From: Candidatus Gastranaerophilales bacterium
GTDB lineage: Bacteria; Cyanobacteriota; Vampirovibrionia; Gastranaerophilales; JAQUYY01
Length of the DNA stretch: 8,421 nt
Assembly (NCBI GenBank): GCA_028691575.1
Contig: JAQUYY010000073.1
Coordinates: forward strand, 1-8,421
Direction of reading: 5' to 3'
Shown: piece by piece, positions 4,733-8,421 of the stretch
Layout of the letters: the number at the start of each line of letters is the position of its first letter
How positions within the stretch are numbered: the stretch's first letter is position 1
Position numbers and translations under genes: made by a program
Notes under the pieces: model-generated
What the model saw: only the letters and a program-made list of their open reading frames with translations
Told to the model about the DNA's origin: nothing
Databases searched by the model: none

Positions 4733-5812
4733 CTATATTATTTTATATTCAATATCCCATAAATTAACGGGACAGACACCTTTGCAGATTCCACAGCCGA
4801 TGCATTTGTCTGCTTTTATTTTAAAATCATCATTTTCTTTATAAATAGCATTTGTTGGGCAATTATTTATGCAAAAATCACAATTTACACATTTTTTACC
4901 GTTTTTTTCTTTTTGCCAACTCGAAGCTTTTAATTTTGTTTCTCCTGTTTCAATAAGATTATAAACATTCAAATCATCTTCAATCAAACAGCCGAAAATG
5001 CCGCCTTCAACCCATTGATTTTCTCTAAAATCTTTAATAGCTACGGTTTTTGATTTTGTTTGATATGGTTTTGCTGCAATTTTTTTCCATTCAGAAAAAT
5101 CAGTTAATTTATCAAAAATCTCAGGTTTATCAATTTTTGATAAAAATTCTTTCATTCCGTTTAAAAGAAATTTTTTATCATCCTCGTTCAGTTCACAAGT
5201 ATCTACGGTTTTGTCCAAATTTGAGACTTTTCCTCTAAAATAGACAATCCCTCCAACCATTCCTATACAACTTCTTTCGCCCAAAACTGAAGGTAAATTT
5301 TCACATTCATATCCGCAAATTACAGCAATTCCGCCACCCATAAATTCAAAACTGAATGACCCTGTTTTTTTCAATACCCACAATTCCGGGGAAGAATAGC
5401 TTGGATCGTTCTTCATTAAAGCACCTGAGCGAGTTCCAACTTCTCCTGATATAAATATTTTTCCTGAAGCTGCACAATGAGCCGTTGTATCGCCACAATC
5501 ACCCTTTACAACAATTTCTGCCCCTGAATTCAGCCAGCCCACATCTGCGGGAGCTGAGCCGATAACTTCGATATAAGTATTTTTCATCCCCATAGAGCCG
5601 ACTCGTTGACCGGGGTTTTTTACGATAAATTTTAACGGAAGATTATCATTTGCCCACAAACAGCCGCCGATATTATGCTGACCTGATGCATTTATTTCAA
5701 ATTCGACAGTTCCTTGCTTCATTTCTTGATAAATTTTCTCAAGCAATTCTTGAGTAGAAATTCTTGCATTATTTTCAAGCGTATCTATAAAAATTTTCTG
5801 ATTATTTGTCAT
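4733..5812 (-). CDS. Glutamate synthase GXGXG subunit fused to a 2x[4Fe-4S] ferredoxin
   Basis: 359 residues from ATG 5812, with GAGG about seven nt upstream. Residues 38-200 form the GXGXG beta-helix known as the C-terminal domain of GltB, seen here as glycine-spaced repeats (for example GSMGMKNTYIEVIGSAPADV, GAEIVVKGDCGD, GKIFISGEVGTRSG, GGIVYFRG). The region 210-300 is an unassigned linker. Residues 308-347 are a bacterial-type ferredoxin: C308-x2-C311-x2-C314-x3-C318-P and C337-x2-C340-x2-C343-x3-C347-P, all eight ligands present. Stand-alone GXGXG subunits occur as GlxC in rhizobia and as MgsB in N-methylglutamate synthase, but those do not usually end in a ferredoxin as far as I know. 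The gene starts 11 nt after the FMN subunit and belongs to its operon. The domain is structural for the synthase, while the ferredoxin probably passes electrons to the FMN subunit. Confidence 0.9.
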   Translation of the reverse strand: MTNNQKIFIDTLENNARISTQELLEKIYQEMKQGTVEFEINASGQHNIGGCLWANDNLPLKFIVKNPGQRVGSMGMKNTYIEVIGSAPADVGWLNSGAEIVVKGDCGDTTAHCAASGKIFISGEVGTRSGALMKNDPSYSSPELWVLKKTGSFSFEFMGGGIAVICGYECENLPSVLGERSCIGMVGGIVYFRGKVSNLDKTVDTCELNEDDKKFLLNGMKEFLSKIDKPEIFDKLTDFSEWKKIAAKPYQTKSKTVAIKDFRENQWVEGGIFGCLIEDDLNVYNLIETGETKLKASSWQKEKNGKKCVNCDFCINNCPTNAIYKENDDFKIKADKCIGCGICKGVCPVNLWDIEYKII

Positions 5813-5823
5813 TTATAACCTCA

Positions 5824-7452
5824 TTAACAGCTGTATTGGATTTGTAATCTGTTTGCAACGTGCTTATCAACAGTAATTAAATTATCGGAACGACCAACCG
5901 GTAGAGTACTGTTACCAACAGGAGCCATAAGTTTTTTTAATTCCTGATCGGCTGCCAAAAAATATTTAACAAGATTTTCAGCAACTTCATCTATATCCAG
6001 GCGTTTTACAAGAAGTTCATTTTGCGTGGCAATACCAGTCGGACATTTTCCTGTATTGCAGGCATTGCATTTGCCTAAATCATTACCGATACATCCTGCT
6101 ATTTGCAATAATAATCGACCGACAAATACGCCGTTTGCCCCTAGTGAAATTAATTTGAAGGCATCTGCTGCAATATTTCCCATGGCACCAACTCCACCAC
6201 CTGCCCATAGAGGAATTTGCCCTTGTTTCCCTTGATGAATAGCCGCTAAATAACAGTCTCTCAGGCTTGATGTTATAGGATGACCCGTATGATTCAAAGA
6301 AATTTCGTGCGCAGCTCCTGTACCACCTGCAATTCCATCTATAAAAAACCCACCGACTATATTATAAGGATCTCTTAATAAGTTGTTGTAGACCGCAGTG
6401 CTTGTAACACTTGCAGAAACCTTTATAGCAACAGGGACTTTGAATTTAAATGCAGAATTCAGGGAAAGGAACATTTTTTGTACACTTTCCTCAATCGAAT
6501 ACAATCCTTGATGATTGGGAGGACTAAGCAAATCGGATTTTGGCACGCCTCTTATTTCTTGAATATGCGCAGCTACTTTTTCGGCCATTAAAAGTCCGCC
6601 GTCTCCCGGTTTTGCTCCTTGTCCGATTTTTATTATAATCCCGGCAGGATCTTCCTGCATTTCAGGCATTGTATCAATAATTCTATTCCATCCGAAGTGT
6701 CCTGATGCTATTTGCAAAATCATATATTTTAAATACCTTGATTTTAGAAGTCTTGCAGGTAGTCCACCTTCTCCGGAGCACATTCTGATAGGGATACCGT
6801 GTTTTTCATTTAAATATGCAGTAGCAATTGCCAATGCTTCCCACATTCTCCAAGAAAGTGCACCGATAGACATATCTCCAATCATAATCGGATAAATCCA
6901 ACGATTTGGAGGAATGCTTTTTGTAAATTCAAGGTTACCGTCTTTTAATTCTAAAGGTAATTTTTCAGGAGGCAAAACTCTTCCAAACGGAGCTAAAATA
7001 TCAAAAGTATGTCTTTGAGCATCCAGTGCAGGGTCTGTCATTTGAGAAATTCTGCCTACTTTAATTTTATCTAACGTTCTTCCTTCGGTTTGTAGGTTTA
7101 AACGACCACCTCTTTTTAATGACTCACCTGTAGATGAACGGTACTTCATTCCGTATCTGTCAGTATTATTTTTTACCGGTTTAATGGCATCATTTTCGCA
7201 GACACGTTGACACATTCCGCAACCCACGCACTGCTCTTTATGAGAAACTACTTGTTTAATCACCGGAACTGTTTTTGTTTTAGATTTTTCATTAACTTTC
7301 CTGTCAATTAAACGTTTTTCAACACCAACTTCAATAGCGTTAAAAGAGCATACAGCAACGCATTTCCCACACATTGTACATCTGTTTGCATCGTACTGAA
7401 TACGCCAGGGTAAGTCATCTACTCCCATTTGATTAATTTTTACTGTTGCCAT
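5824..7452 (-). CDS. gltB: Glutamate synthase FMN/Fe-S subunit with N-terminal ferredoxin motifs
   Basis: 542 residues from ATG 7452, with AAGG about nine nt upstream. The N-terminus has two four-cysteine motifs, C25-x2-C28-x2-C31-x3-C35 and C75-x2-C78-x2-C81-x3-C85, for [4Fe-4S] clusters. From about residue 150 runs the FMN-binding GltB synthase domain, a TIM barrel that reduces the 2-iminoglutarate formed from 2-oxoglutarate and ammonia. Signatures are KIGQGAKPGDGG (275-286), SPPNHQGLYSIEE (310-322), IDGIAGGTGAA (371-381) and WAGGGVGAMGNIAADAFKL (416-434). C454, C462, C465 and C470 followed by PTGIATQ form the synthase Fe-S site; C465-x4-C470 matches the family, but the usual cysteine six residues before C465 is absent. 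The upstream amidotransferase overlaps by 13 nt. No NADPH or FAD domain is present, so ferredoxin is the likely donor (inference). An N-methylglutamate synthase role cannot be excluded. Confidence 0.92.
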   Translation of the reverse strand: MATVKINQMGVDDLPWRIQYDANRCTMCGKCVAVCSFNAIEVGVEKRLIDRKVNEKSKTKTVPVIKQVVSHKEQCVGCGMCQRVCENDAIKPVKNNTDRYGMKYRSSTGESLKRGGRLNLQTEGRTLDKIKVGRISQMTDPALDAQRHTFDILAPFGRVLPPEKLPLELKDGNLEFTKSIPPNRWIYPIMIGDMSIGALSWRMWEALAIATAYLNEKHGIPIRMCSGEGGLPARLLKSRYLKYMILQIASGHFGWNRIIDTMPEMQEDPAGIIIKIGQGAKPGDGGLLMAEKVAAHIQEIRGVPKSDLLSPPNHQGLYSIEESVQKMFLSLNSAFKFKVPVAIKVSASVTSTAVYNNLLRDPYNIVGGFFIDGIAGGTGAAHEISLNHTGHPITSSLRDCYLAAIHQGKQGQIPLWAGGGVGAMGNIAADAFKLISLGANGVFVGRLLLQIAGCIGNDLGKCNACNTGKCPTGIATQNELLVKRLDIDEVAENLVKYFLAADQELKKLMAPVGNSTLPVGRSDNLITVDKHVANRLQIQYSC

Positions 7453-8421
7453 CTTTCAACCTTTAAATCGTTTGTTATTACTACTGTTTCTCTTTCATTC
7501 GGATATATATCTTTCCCGGGTTCTCTATCAGGCAAAAGCTCGTTGATACCTGTAATTTCTGAAGTGATTATAACTGTATCATCAGTTTTCCCGATAACTA
7601 CAGGTCGCAATTTTTTTGAATCACAGCATACAAAAGCAGTTCCATCAGGCAATACTCCTATTGTTGTGTTAGGACCATTTATTTCAAGATGGGCTAAAGA
7701 TGCTTTTATCCTTAATAAAACTTCTTTATCAGGTCTTGCAAGCATTTCTTCGTAAGGAAGCGGTGTAATTGTGTGTTTATAATATTTTAAAGGCCATTTT
7801 AGTATTTTGTTGACATAATGAAGTGAATATAAAAAACTTTGTGAATCTGATTCAAAACCTACATAACCTTTGTACAGACTTTTTTGAAATAAGCGATTTT
7901 TTTCAAAAAAAGTATTTTCACCATTAGTTAAAGTTGTATATCCTTGTAAGAAAAACGGGTGTGCTGCATATCTGACTATGTCATAATTAGTGTTTTGGCG
8001 ACATTGAGCAGTAATTATTTTAGCCGTAAAATCCTTACTTTCTTCCCAAAGTCCAAAATAAGTCCCAATATCTTTGGGATTGCCGATTTCTTTGAATGTT
8101 AAAACATCCGGCCAAAAAGAATAAACATAACCGTCATCATCTTTTTCCAGAGCTTTTCTTATTTTAAGTCTTGTTTCAACCAAAAGTTCTTCTTTTTCTT
8201 CTAAAGGCGCATATTTATGGCTTTTGGGGTATTGAAATACCTCAAAAACATAGTTTGGCATAGGTTTAATATTTAAAGATTCATCAGGATGAACATCCGG
8301 ATTCCATTGCAGTACCCTAACAAATCCGACAGAGTGCAAAATGTCTTCGGCTGTTTTCATGCCGTTATCGTTACAAGCCATGGATAAAATCGGCAAATCT
8401 TTGTAGTTTTCAAAAATTCCG
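7440..8421 (-). CDS. Glutamate synthase class II glutamine amidotransferase subunit (5' end missing)
   Basis: The minus-strand frame is open to the right edge (first full codon at 8420) and stops at 7440, so 326 residues are visible; the TTG at 8396 is internal. The visible part matches class II (Ntn-type) glutamine amidotransferases as separate GlxB/MgsA-like subunits: NGPNTTIGVLPDGTAF, then DSKKLRPVVIGKTDDTVIIT and SEITGINELLPDREPG, equivalent to the DRNGLRP and SSEVG segments of GltB. The catalytic N-terminal cysteine lies beyond the edge, so activity cannot be judged from this window. The subunit hydrolyses glutamine and feeds ammonia to the FMN subunit, whose start codon lies within its last 13 nt, implying translational coupling. 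It is the first visible gene of the operon; its promoter and any gltD are outside the window. Confidence 0.88.
   Translation of the reverse strand, partial: GIFENYKDLPILSMACNDNGMKTAEDILHSVGFVRVLQWNPDVHPDESLNIKPMPNYVFEVFQYPKSHKYAPLEEKEELLVETRLKIRKALEKDDDGYVYSFWPDVLTFKEIGNPKDIGTYFGLWEESKDFTAKIITAQCRQNTNYDIVRYAAHPFFLQGYTTLTNGENTFFEKNRLFQKSLYKGYVGFESDSQSFLYSLHYVNKILKWPLKYYKHTITPLPYEEMLARPDKEVLLRIKASLAHLEINGPNTTIGVLPDGTAFVCCDSKKLRPVVIGKTDDTVIITSEITGINELLPDREPGKDIYPNERETVVITNDLKVERWQQ

Noticed and set aside
1..8421. CRISPR arrays, insertion sequences, phage genes or attachment sites.
   Set aside because: No regularly spaced repeats, transposase or integrase-like proteins, or terminal inverted repeats were found; the tRNA-Leu gene has no visible partial duplicate.

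Overview
The window is an AT-rich bacterial segment that is densely packed, mostly on the minus strand. The gene set points to an anaerobe: the end of a probable pyrophosphate-dependent phosphofructokinase, a three-piece glutamate synthase carrying bacterial ferredoxin domains, a FliA/WhiG-type sigma factor, and a secreted protein built from YEN..I..RL.R.E repeats. My best guess is a Melainabacteria/Gastranaerophilales-like gut lineage. That rests on the overall flavour of the proteins, not on a marker gene, so treat it as inference.

Left part (1-1000). The plus strand opens with the C-terminal 56 codons of a probable PPi-dependent phosphofructokinase, closed by a clean 9-bp terminator hairpin. 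A small HAD-superfamily phosphatase gene on the minus strand follows. Its first catalytic motif (DFDGV) is out of frame with its start codon because of an A9 run. It has a perfect TTGACA-N17-TATAAT promoter. Divergent from it is a 72-residue Xre/Cro-type regulator with almost no leader and no ribosome binding site.

Middle part (1000-3600), all minus strand. In transcription order this part holds a small cationic protein, a tRNA-Leu(GAG) with its own promoter, a small secreted protein, a FliA/WhiG-family sigma factor, and a secreted repeat protein with a C-terminal membrane segment. The Shine-Dalgarno of the repeat protein sits in one arm of a perfect inverted repeat. For two genes the nearest ribosome binding site puts the start downstream of the longest reading frame: the sigma factor at 2480 and the secreted protein at 3082.

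Right part (3600-8421), one minus-strand operon. A class II glutamine amidotransferase subunit (cut by the right edge) overlaps by 13 nt an FMN-binding glutamate synthase subunit with two N-terminal [4Fe-4S] motifs. Eleven nt later comes a GXGXG subunit ending in a 2x[4Fe-4S] ferredoxin, and 17 nt after that queA. Together the first three rebuild the parts of a GltB-type synthase: glutamine hydrolysis, FMN/Fe-S chemistry, and the structural beta-helix. The attached ferredoxin domains suggest that electrons arrive from ferredoxin and not from an NADPH-oxidising GltD subunit; no gltD is visible here. queA is interrupted by a single in-frame TAA at codon 266, with the remaining 80 family-typical codons intact behind it.

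Two genes in one 8.4-kb window (the HAD phosphatase and queA) are each one base away from being intact. This means recent decay, recoding or slippage, or consensus errors in the assembly, and the sequence alone cannot separate these.
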